A stretch of 64,000 bases of DNA from Chondrilla cf. caribensis (taxonomy: Eukaryota; Porifera; Demospongiae; Chondrillida; Chondrillidae): contig OZ026558.1 in the NCBI GenBank assembly GCA_964020155.1, positions 2,538,163-2,602,162 on the forward strand. Reading direction: 5' to 3'. Below are positions 1 to 11,472 of the stretch, one piece after another (position 1 is the first letter of the stretch; each line of letters starts with the position of its first letter). The notes under the pieces are model-generated. The model made no database searches. It saw nothing but the letters and a program-made list of their open reading frames with translations, and was not told where the DNA came from. Position numbers and translations under genes: made by a program.

Positions 1-235
1 AGTATGGCAGGACCAGGCCTTCTTATCCATTCCACACAGAGTTCTCCATGTAGGAGGACTATGGTCGGACAACACAACAATACCATAATATGGACCAGCT
101 TACTTGAGAGAGGGCTGATTCCTGAGAGTTTAGACTCAATGGTGCAGCTGGCATTGCATCCCCCGCTGTCTCCCCTTGCAGGTTCTCCACGTTCTCCGCT
201 GCTTGATCCCAATAAAAGTCTTCCTTCATAAGTAG
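1..235 (-). pseudogene. Ig-like domain gene remnant, copy A
   Basis: Read on the minus strand, this piece matches the exon at 7318-7461 (shared end with the splice-donor-like GTAAGC) and, at its right end, the Ig-like exon remnants at about 15840-15990 and 45600-45790. It looks like a rearranged fusion of two exon remnants of a secreted or cell-surface protein. No complete reading frame is visible. The assignment rests on similarity between copies inside this window, not on a recognised family. Confidence 0.3.
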
Positions 236-1120
236 AGGTAGCCGACATCTGAGAAACGACAGACAGCCATTTTATAAAAGCGCTTGTGATGACGCCATCA
301 AACGGGCTAACGTCATAGGCAATTGACGTGATTATCGCGTGCTCGTTCGAAGAAGACAAGCTATGCTCCACGGTGTACCTCGTCATTCAGAGAGGATCAT
401 TTCCAGTAGCTTAACCGGGGTCCGTTCAACTGTGTTTAGATGAGGTAGCCGTGCTTGGTCGTCCACGTGTTTACGCTTTGTCTACCTCTCTGTTTGCCCG
501 TGGTCACGTTCTTCTTACCATAGACCCTAGATACCTATGTTCCCACTATGCTCACCTCTCCATTCGCGTTTTTGTCCACATTGTGCATTCACCTATACGT
601 TCACCTATGTTCACATTTGCTCACTTTATTCGCACTTTGTTCACATCTTTGTTGGCCTTTGCCCACTCTTGTTCGCTTTCTTGAGATTTTGTTCAAATTT
701 CTGGCTAATTTGTGCCCCTCTCCATCCACCTGTGTTCACTTGACAATGTGTTAATTTTTGCACAGTTCATTGACACTATGTTCACTGCTGCTTAAAGGAC
801 TTGTACAAATACAACCCCCAATATTAATCTTCTCCACGAATTCAACAAGTGAGTGTGTATGTGCTCAGTCGTTGAGAGAGTCTTGTGAGTGATAGAAGCG
901 GAAGTATACCTGCATATATCAAAGGCATTTCACATTTCCTGGAAATTTGGCTGTATGCACTGTCAGATGTTCACATTTGGATTGCAGAATATCACAAATG
1001 GAGAAAGTTGCCATTTTTTCAAATTGACAGCACATTGCACATTTCCTCATTTGAACCCTCATATGGTGAATTCCTGTTATTCCGCCAATGCTTGAACTTA
1101 ACACACACGCACGCGTGCGT
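236..1120 (+). repeat. Segmental duplication, copy A (TTCAC-rich block)
   Basis: First of three copies of a non-coding block; the others are about 15990-17760 (B) and 45800-47270 (C). Each starts with a CATTTTATAAAAG-like stretch and continues through a long run of degenerate TGTTCAC/TTTCACTTT words. It ends in a segment around the words TATGGTGAATTCCTGTTA. Copy A is the shortest. Reading frames inside it are low-complexity and differ between copies, so I do not call a gene. Confidence 0.75.
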
Positions 1121-1654
1121 GCGTGTATTATATATTATGCATACTAATACCAAACACCTACAGCAAATACTAACCATTGTGTCCATAAGCTCAACTGGTT
1201 CTCTCATGAGTTGTGACATTTCACCTTAGATCACTCTCATTTTGAGCATTACCCAAGTCCTGATAATTTTATTATACTCAATTTATTGATCACATGTAAC
1301 TTCATGTTTTCTTATCTTTGTGAGAAATAAAGTCAGTTTCAAGGTTATAGAGCGAGTCTTCTTGAATGCACATTCATTTTCATGTTTTTGTGTCCCAAGG
1401 ACTCCAAGATGTATGTTCAATTCGCATCAGTGGACATGTACTCCAACATGCATGTGATGTTCATGGACATGTACAAATAGTAAGTTATTACACACACCTG
1501 GTTTACACACTGCTGGTTAGTACACACTGCTATTCGCTATGTCAACTCATCTACAGTGAAGTACATCCTGACTTTAATGGCCTTCTCTTACTCAGGCAGT
1601 CATTGGAATAATTATACAGGTTACCCCGTACTCACTACATGTACTTGTCTACAG

Positions 1655-1708
1655 GTGGTCAAAGTTCTTGTGTGAATGTGCCCATCAAAGACCAGTTGAC
1701 TGTCTATG
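1655..1708 (+). CDS. NLR linker exon before death-fold domain (copy 1)
   Basis: Fifty-four-nucleotide exon between CTTGTCTACAG and GTGAGT, phase 1 at both ends. It encodes a short linker (QSSCVNVPIKDQLTVY) nearly identical to the exon at 25783-25836 and equivalent to 38616-38684. The acceptor is preceded by one unit of the 25-bp motif that forms a minisatellite at the other two copies. It belongs to a disrupted NLR whose upstream exons are not visible. Confidence 0.5.
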
Positions 1709-1774
1709 GTGAGTTAATGATATTCATGATGACAAGATGATGTTTTCTCATGTACATCCTCTTCATTCTAAAAG

Positions 1775-2045
1775 ATCGGCCTCCATCGGATTGCTAGCTG
1801 TTTGGAATGAAATTTTGAACTGGGAACTTCCCATCAACCTTGGTGTCCCTTTTGTTAAGGTGAAGCATTGTCAGAAGGATCAAGATTTAGGAGGCCTCAA
1901 TGCTCTAAAAATATGGAAGAGTGGACAATGTAAGGGTATTCCCCCAACCTGGACCTCCCTTCTCAAAGCTGTTGAAACTACTGCAGGACCCATCCCTAGA
2001 GCAGAGTTAGAGGCCAAAGTGCTCTCTGAGAAGACATGGACACTG
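1775..2045 (+). pseudogene. Death-fold domain exon, copy 1 (frameshifted)
   Basis: The body of the exon reads as a death-like helical domain, with IGLLAVWNE, WELPINLGV, ALKIWKSG and PPTWTSLLKAVE, closely matching the intact domain at 41919-42205. Compared with copy 2 at 25910, seven bases are missing just after the exon start, so the expected phase-1 entry from the linker exon runs into a TAG. The donor at the 3' end (CACTG/GTGAGC) is repeated to form the following minisatellite, and no C-terminal stop like that of NLR-A is seen. This is probably the tail of a decayed NLR gene at the left edge of the cluster. The domain family is inferred from the pattern of Leu, Trp and Gly positions. Confidence 0.5.
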
Positions 2046-2352
2046 GTGAGCATTGTGCTTGTAGTGGACACTGGTGAGCATTGTGCTTGTAGTGGACACT
2101 GGTGAGCATTGTGCTTGTAGTGGACACTGGTGAGCATTATGCTTGTAGTGGACACTGGTGAGCATTGTGCTTGTAGTGGACACTGGTGAGCATTGTGCTT
2201 GTAGTAGACACCGGTGAGCATTGTGCTTGTAGTGGACACAGGTGAGTATTGTGCTTGTAGTGGACACTGGTGAGCATTGTGCTTGTAATGGACACTGGTG
2301 AACACTGTGCTTGTAGTGGACACTGGTGAACATTGTGCTTGTAGTGGACTGT
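2037..2352 (+). repeat. 28-bp minisatellite (about 11 copies)
   Basis: Tandem units of about 28 bp built around GGACACTGGTGAGCATTG followed by TGCTTGTAGT. The first unit overlaps the donor of the death-fold exon, and each unit carries both a donor-like GGTGAGC and an acceptor-like TTGTAG. Units differ by single substitutions. Long minus-strand frames across this array are artefacts of the repeat. Confidence 0.9.
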
Positions 2353-3745
2353 ATGTACCTAGGTCCCATGTGTCCCTGTGTAGGAGGACAGTCGTTGTGT
2401 TGACTGCTGTGTCCCAATATCCTACTCCTCCCATGCACCCAGGGATGACCCCTACCCTACCCCCTGCGTCCCCTCTGTACTGTCCACTACATGCAGTCCA
2501 GGTCACCTCACATGAAGTACACTAGTGCTATGTCATTGTGTGGTCTCATGGGCTGGACCACATCCCCTCCACTGCTCATACTGTAGACATTGTCAGTGTT
2601 GTATTGAGTCTATTATATCCACACAGGAATCCTGAAGAGACATGGAGTTTGAGAATTAATTGTCCTTTTTCTACAATTGTAGAGAACTACTATTATAGAT
2701 TATTATTTCCTGTTTTATAGTTATTGCATTATTTTTGTATAATATTTCATATCATTATATATGATTATTTCATAATAATAATAATTATAATAATTCATTA
2801 CATTGGAGACCTGCATGTGCCTATATTTGCATTAATTGGATGCAATAGTCCAATAATGATGATCAAATTTATTTATATAATTATGTTTAAATTTGTGGAA
2901 CACTGCATGCGTGACGATCATGAATAAGCAGATCTGGAGCTAGAATTAACCCACATGCACATTATTCAGTGGAAATTGATGTTTATCACAGTTGCGTGTG
3001 CATGCATACACATTACAAATGCTTAATAATGCTTTTTAGCTATATCTATTTATATAGTATACAGTATAGCACTAACATTTTGAGCAATATAATACAATGT
3101 CATGCAATCAATTCAGTCTCCATCAATCATTCAAGACACAATCCAAATTTACAAATAGGCTATAAATTGTATTGTAACCATAAATTGATCATATTACTTA
3201 CGTTCTAAACTACATACTGTACATTACAATGCAGTATGCAAAGATATGCTTTGAGATTAAATTTTTAACATTGTTCTAGATCTACTACCAGTAACTGGGG
3301 ATGACTGTCCCACACTCTAGCCTTCCAGAATTATGAAGAATGCTGGTAAATTCTGCTTGACATTGCAGTGCTTTGACTTGTAGAATGTGTTCACCTTGGC
3401 TTGAATACCTCAGGGTTACCCCAGTGAATTGGTGTGTGGATTTGCCTGTGGAAATAAACGAGGGACAATACAATTTTCAACTACTAGTACTCATCAGTGG
3501 GGCATGATCTGAATATAGTAATGTAAGCACAAACCATTACACATTATACATGTATATGTAACAGTGAATCATGCAACATAATGACCTATGCACAAAGGTA
3601 CAAAATGTGATTGGTCAATAATTGGGTATACTACGTATATACATGTACTGAAAACTACCAACACCGAGGTATTCTGGTATTAAAGGTAAGGCAAACAGCA
3701 CCACACCTCAGTACCCTGTCTAGAGTTGTTCAGTTACATGTAGTA
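2353..3745. other. AT-rich non-coding stretch
   Basis: No supported gene. The segment is AT-rich (TAATAATAATAATTATAATAATT near 2775), with no open frame that looks like protein and no internal similarity to the duplicated NLR units. Confidence 0.5.
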
Positions 3746-4360
3746 GTTATACCCCGCTTTTGGTCCGCACAGTGTACACCGAAAGCGGGGTATAACTATT
3801 ATGTACCCTGTAGGCAAATTCATTTACGCGGGCTGGTGGCCTATCGATTGAGGTTTTCAACGAAAAGCAGCAAGAAGGCCTAATAACACTGCAGCAATCG
3901 TCGTTCGTTCGGTAAATTGTATACTCTCAGGCTCGTTTCAGCAAGTTTCCTCTTTCGTTCGGTAAAGTTATACTTCTAGGCTCATTGTTTTGGCAAGTTT
4001 CCTATTTCATTCGTTCGTTCTGTAGATATTCTAAGGCTCTTGGTTCCGGCTAGTTTCCTCATTTGTTCGGTAAATATTCTAAGGTTCGTGGGTTTGGCAA
4101 GTTTCCCTTGTTCGTTCGGAAAATATTCTGAGGCTTTTGGGTTCGGCAAGCTTCCTCGTTCGCTCGGTAAATATTCCGAGGCTCGTGGGTTCGATCGGCG
4201 AGTTTCGTCGTTCGCTCAGTAACTATCCGAAGCTTGTTAGATTAAATAATGCCACTTACAAAACTGGGGTACATCACAAATGTACCCCAGTACATCGCGA
4301 ATGTACTCCTGTCGGCGCTTTTGTAGTTGATTGAAAACGCCTACGCATTGGGGTACATAT
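3746..4360 (+). mobile_element. Interspersed repeat, copy 1
   Basis: Matches 18366-18967 over about 600 bp. It begins with an inverted repeat (GTTATACCCCGCTTT ... AAAGCGGGGTATAAC, 3746-3796). It then holds about seven degenerate units of roughly 60 bp, each with GTTCGTTCGGTAAATATTCT and GGCAAGTTTCC. It ends in a block with GGGGTACATCACAAATGTAC and a final GGGGTACAT. The two copies sit in unrelated surroundings, so it is probably a non-autonomous transposable element. No superfamily can be assigned. Confidence 0.6.
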
Positions 4361-6225
<1,865 letters not shown>

Positions 6226-6836
6226 CGGTACACGAAGTAAAAAAGTAAACGCACTACGGGCGTTCTACGTTTGTAAGTACGGATAACCTACAGATACTAA
6301 TACGTACGGAGTAATGAAAACGTACGGGTCGTACTACGGGCGTAGTAAAGAACGGGCGTAGCATAGTACGTATCGTACGTACGTGTGGAATTCGACGCCG
6401 AAGAGGTGTTAAATGTTAGATCCTCAGTTTCGCCGATATAGCGTGACCTTCAATCGGAGCTACTGTCTTCAAAGCCTCCTCTCGTTTTCCTGTGACAACG
6501 TAAATGTAACCATGAGACTTCGCTTCGCTCGAATTCGTGGAAAAGCGTTCAAAAACACACTAAACAAGGTCTACGAAGCCTACAGAGAATTCCTGGGAGT
6601 TAGCACTTGAGGCGTTAAACGATCTGCAAGGAATCTACCTACGAAACAGTACAGGCGTACTTACGTACGGGAGCAAGTACGTACGGGAGCAAGTACGTAC
6701 GGGAACAAGTACGTACGGGAACAAGTATGTACGGGAACAAGTACGGGCGTTTTCTTCAAAACGTACGGGTTACGTACGGATGCAAATACGGGCGTAGCTA
6801 CGGCGTAGAACGTTTACTTTTTTACTTCGTGTACCG
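6226..6836. mobile_element. TA-flanked MITE, CGGTAC family, copy 1
   Basis: A 611-bp element with terminal inverted repeats starting CGGTACACGAAGTAAAAAAG and flanked by TA on both sides. Inside are many ACGTACGGG words, including five tandem 16-bp units AAGTACGTACGGGAGC at about 6660-6740. The termini are clearly related to those of the element at 59110-59740. TA target sites are typical of Tc1/mariner-like elements. No transposase is present, so it would be non-autonomous. Confidence 0.8.
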
Positions 6837-7317
6837 TAGGTACCGGTGAAATTGTGAGAATGTTGGATTGCATTTTTGATGGCTATTAGGCTGTCATCAT
6901 AATCATATCTATCTTCAATTACATACCAAGACCAACATCCCCCCACCTGCACAGTAAAGTGAAGGTTACAATTAACAGTGTGAAAAGATGGGGAATTTCC
7001 TGCTGGAATTGTTTGCATAACATCACAAAATAACAATTGTGTACACTTTGATGGACATGTGATTATTATATTATTGACATGTAGCTCTTAAGATTACCAA
7101 TTCACAAACATTTCCTGGTATACAGTAATCCATCCCTAGGTCAGAAGACCTTGTGGTTTCACAATCACAATCAACAGCAATTTTCAGGCCAAAATGACAA
7201 CCCCTCTATATATCAATAGTATGGCAGGACCAGGCCTTCTTATCCATCCCACACAGAGTTCTCCATGTAGGAGGACTATGGTCGGACAACACAACAACAC
7301 CATATCGACCAGCTTAC
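6837..7317. other. Non-coding stretch downstream of the minus-strand Ig-like exons
   Basis: No intact gene. The right part (about 7219-7317) repeats the sequence at 1-105 and would be intron or flank just 3' of the exon at 7318-7461 on the minus strand. Confidence 0.4.
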
Positions 7318-7461
7318 TTGAGAGAGGGCTGATTCCAGAGAGTTTGCAAGAAACAATGGTGTAACTGGCATTGCCCATCACTGTCTCCCCTTTCTCACTT
7401 ACAGTGAACTTGTCGTCAGCGAGGGGCTGGTCCTCTTCAGTGATTGAATAGGGAGATGTGC
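7318..7461 (-). CDS. Putative Ig-like domain exon, 3' part
   Basis: Minus-strand exon with acceptor CATTCCAG and donor GTAAGC. Joined in phase to the exon at 7898-7999, it reads TSPYSITEEDQPLADDKF and VSEKGETVMGNASYTIVSC, with Ser/Thr, an N-x-S glycosylation site and a Cys that fit an extracellular beta-sandwich. A second, decayed copy lies at 1-235. I do not recognise a specific family. An Ig-like receptor or secreted protein is the most economical reading. Confidence 0.35.
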
Positions 7462-7568
7462 CTGGAATGAGGATGAAGTGCTGTACATGGACTAGGTACC
7501 ACTGTATCACTGACTACTGGTTTTGTGAGCAGGTGTTGCAATGATAGGAAGATCATGCATGTAGAGGC

Positions 7569-7822
<254 letters not shown>

Positions 7823-7897
7823 CGGTATATATGTACCATATACACATACATATTTTTATGTGTCTGCTCACATTGACAACAACCAGGTAGTACTCAC

Positions 7898-7999
7898 AGG
7901 CTGTTGGTGGTGCATAGTTGATTGAGCATGTGAATATCAGTCCTTCTCCCACATTCCAGGATGAGGTATAGCCTCCTTCGGATGCCTCACTTGACAGAG
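7898..7999 (-). CDS. Putative Ig-like domain exon, 5' part
   Basis: Minus-strand exon of 102 bp with acceptor AATTATAG and donor GTGAGT. It reads LSSEASEGGYTSSWNVGEG then LIFTCSINYAPPTA, with a Cys in a strand-B-like setting. Phase matches the exon at 7318-7461. Upstream on the same strand (about 8110-8190) lies a hydrophobic stretch, YLVFTVFTHCLFIVAATTL, after a TTTTCCACAG acceptor. It could be a signal peptide or membrane exon. The model is tentative. Confidence 0.35.
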
Positions 8000-8689
8000 C
8001 TATAATTGCCAGGGGAGAACGTGACACACACATTGCAAGTGATTTATATGACACACTGTACGTATGTATGACCACATAGAAACACGCACACATAATTCAC
8101 TAAATAACTCACATATCAAATATGGTGTAAGTGTTGTAGCTGCGACAATAAACAAACAATGGGTAAACACAGTAAACACCAGATACTGTGGAAAAGAGCA
8201 GACAGTGCAAGGATGCTGGGGAGGGCTATGCTGAGTGCAATGGTTGAGCTGGGAGGTATATATGTACATGTGGCCTGAGAGATGGGTAGGATATTGAGGT
8301 TACCAGCTACTGGAAACAGTTATGAATGGTCTAATGTCACTCAATATTATGTACCTTTCCTTCAATTCAAGACTGAGCTCAGAGAATTATACATTTTTGG
8401 CACACAATTTTCAAGTTATCGCAAACAAACTCTGTGTTATGAAGAGATGTACAGAGTGGTATATTGAGGGGACGTACAGAGTTACATCATCATCAACAAC
8501 ATCCCACAGTAACAGTATAATAAGATGATAATTGAACTGGCAAAATATGAGGCAGTGAAGTTGACATTTAAATAGACAATTTCCCCATTAAGATGCTGAT
8601 AGCTGCATGTGAATGTAATGTAGAGTGATTGACTGTTGTGAGAGACAGCAGGTGGGAGGTTATGACATTAAAACTCATTAAAGGATGGA
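8000..8689. other. Probable 5' part of the minus-strand Ig-like gene
   Basis: Apart from the hydrophobic minus-strand frame near 8110-8190 there is no supported coding segment. Confidence 0.3.
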
Positions 8690-9098
8690 AGTGTGCAGGA
8701 AGTAGTTAGCTGGGGTGTGGAGGAAGTAGTCAGCTGGGGTGTGGAGGAAGTAGTTAGCTGAGGTGTGGAGGAAGTAGTTAGCTGAGGTGTGGAGGAGTAG
8801 TTAGCTGAGGTGTGGAGGAAGTAGTTAGCTGAGGTGTGGAGGAAGTAGTTAGCTGAGGTGTGGAGGAAGTAGTTAGCTGGGGTGTGGAGGAAGTATTTAG
8901 CTGAGGTGTGGAGGAAGTAGTTAGCTGAGGCGTGGAGGAATTAGTTAGCTGAGGTGTGGAGGAAGTAGTTAGCTGAGGTGTGGAGGAGTAGTTAGCTGAG
9001 GTGTGGAGGAGTAGTTAGCTGAGGTGTGGAGGAAGTAGTTAGCTGAGGTGTGGAGGAAGTAGTTAGCTGAGGTGTGGAGGAAGTAGATAGCTGAGGTG
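8690..9098 (+). repeat. 24-bp minisatellite (about 17 copies)
   Basis: Tandem units of GGAAGTAGTTAGCTGAGGTGT plus GGA, some one base shorter. Variants include CAGCTGGGG and ATTTAGCTG. Confidence 0.93.
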
Positions 9099-9139
9099 TG
9101 GGGAAAGACACACAACATCACACACATGTGTACAACTCA

Positions 9140-9436
9140 CCTGTTCTCCACCTGACTAATACAACTGGTGTGGAGACTCTCCTGTCTGTTCCGTCCTCAC
9201 TGAATTCCCTCATTGTAGCTTCGGAGATTTCTCAGGACCACAACATTATTGGAATCACCATCTACCCCAATGTTCCTTTCACTCCGTGGTCCACTCTACC
9301 ACAAGACACAAAGTATCCCACTGTGGTTGTAGTAGAAGGATCAGGATCAGTCAACGTGTTCCATGACAGCCTGGTTGTGCAAGATGAGCTAGATCACAGT
9401 GGCTCTACAGTTGGAGATGTTTCCACAGAAGGTACC
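9140..9436 (+). CDS. Possible exon of unknown protein
   Basis: Open plus-strand segment of about 98 codons ending at a plausible donor (CAGAAG/GTACCT). It encodes a mixed, natural-looking sequence with TLLSVPSSLNSLIVASEI and YPTVVVVEGSGSVNVFHDSL. The alternation of hydrophobic and Ser/Thr/Val residues suggests a beta-rich domain. No clear acceptor or partner exon is visible and no family is recognised, so this may be an isolated exon or chance. Confidence 0.25.
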
Positions 9437-10620
9437 TGTTGGTGTGAGTAAATGTACAGTCAGATATTCTATGTATAGTACCATGGAGCTAGATGCATAC
9501 AGTGTCCTTACTTACACACACACACAAAAAAAAAACAGACTGACATTAATAACCTTAGGTGCAGGTTGTTACGTAGGTCACTCCAGTATATACAGTCAAA
9601 CCTGTATTAAAGACTTGTCCTGAGTGACCAGACTATTCGCTATTTCAACCCATTTACAGTGAAGTACATTTAATTTAATTTTGTATAAGACCACTTGTCT
9701 TTAAAAGCCGTCTCTTGCTGGTCCCTTGGGTGGTCTTTGTAATAATTATACAGGTTTCAGGTATACTTATAGCATAGGCCATGTTATACATTTAGTCTGG
9801 TAACTGGTACTCTCTGGAAGAGAGATTAGTAGGTTTATGTACACACTGCTTGTTTTGATTCACTCTGCCCACCTATTGATAGAGAGCAACAAAGTATAAT
9901 TGCATATAATATATTGCGACTGAAACTTCCCGAGATCAAATAGACACTCGTGTTTCAGGAAAGAATGAGACCAACCAATAAACAGCTGATTGGTTGTTTA
10001 CCGCAGGGGGTGGAGTCCTCTCAACAGGAACTTGTCTAAGGGGAGATTCCTGTCATTAGAAACTTCTTGTGGGCCACTTTTTGGGATGGTACCTACATTG
10101 AGCAGATACCGATAATGAAATTCATTAAGAAATTTTATATTTATATGTAACCTGATATATCGTAGGGTAACCTTTCAGATACAGTGAATACTCCATAACC
10201 TGCCACAGTTCGTTTTCCAAGATATGGTGGATTGATGAGTATGGCAGTTTACCTCGATATTCATTAGTACTTGTATACTATATTGGTACAGTACTGGGTA
10301 ATTGTGGTGGATTAAAAGGTTTGGCAGATAAAATGATGGCGAATTAACAGGAATTCACTGTATTTCCTCAAGAGTAGCCTCAATGAGCCTTCACTGTACA
10401 CAGAGAAGAGCTGCAGTTTTCAAAGCCATATGTGATATCACGTAGGTTGTAGAGGGCTTGTATTAGTGTAGTACACATCAGCTACACAACATGTTCGTTC
10501 ATGATGTATTTGGGAAACACCAAAACTTGACATCAAAATATGTACAAGATGGAAATTTTACATGATCACAATATTATAGGATTTGATTACATCATGTAAT
10601 ATCCTTGGCATGTAATTAAG
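9437..10620. other. Non-coding stretch
   Basis: No supported coding segment or RNA. It shares a few intron-like phrases with 1540-1620 (CAACCCATTTACAGTGAAGTACAT; TTATACAGGTT), which suggests remote homology to the region upstream of the first death-fold module. Confidence 0.35.
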
Positions 10621-11472
10621 TAAGGTAAAATGGGGTAACTTCGGGAAAACTTCCGAAACGGTTACTTATTTCCCACAGTAGATAAGGGACAGGCATCAAA
10701 CTTGGTTGTCAGGTACTACCACCTGTACAGACTAGACTTACCACTAAAGGACTGAATCGAGTTGGTAATTTTGAAGATAAGACCAAAGTGCGCCAGAAAT
10801 TGGTGGGCGGGGTTACTTCGGGAATTTCGAAAATGGAGGATTAACGACGATATCTTTGAAGAAGAAGCGAAAACTTCGATACACATGGAGGAAATACGAC
10901 AATTGCAGGCAAAAACAATCGATTTCACGATCATTCATCAAACTGTTTAAAGTTTAGTAGGTGTGTTGGCGATTATAGCAATTATTATTATTATTATTAT
11001 TATTACATACTTTACAACCACTGAGATTATATATAGGTGAGTTACTCATAATTGTGTGATACAGTAAGGGTGGTGGTTGAAGGACTGACATCATAATATG
11101 ATGTAGCCTACAGAGTAAAATAAATATTGAGTGTAGTGGGGCAGTGAAGGGTATCGAGAAAGAGAATAGGGTGAATAATCGAACAAAAAGAATAAGGTGA
11201 ATACATGATAAAACAGGCGGACAAAAGACTTAGGTGGATGCACAAATAAACAAGCAAACAACAGAATAGGGTGAATACACAATAAACAACAACAAACAGA
11301 CTGATACATATATACCGTTACTAAACTAAGCAAAGAGAATAAGGTGAGTTCACAATAAACAGGCAGTCAAAAGGATAGAATAAGTTGAATACACCATAAA
11401 CAAACAGACTAGACGGGTACCGATACTGTACATTTTTGAGTTTAAATAGATGTGGGTATGATACAAAAAAAA

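Noticed and set aside
451..754. Overlapping plus-strand frames (LCSHLCWPLPTF-type) in the TTCAC-rich block
   Set aside because: Low-complexity translations of the degenerate TTCAC words. Copies B and C break or shift them; no splice sites or conservation as protein.
885..1229. Conserved frame HIWIAEYHKWRKLPFFQID
   Set aside because: Copies at 17519 and 47102 carry frame-breaking indels and similar divergence at all codon positions, so it behaves as non-coding duplicated sequence.
1880..2506. A 208-codon minus-strand frame with repeated YKHNAHQCPLQ
   Set aside because: It is the reverse translation of the 28-bp minisatellite; repetition alone keeps it open.
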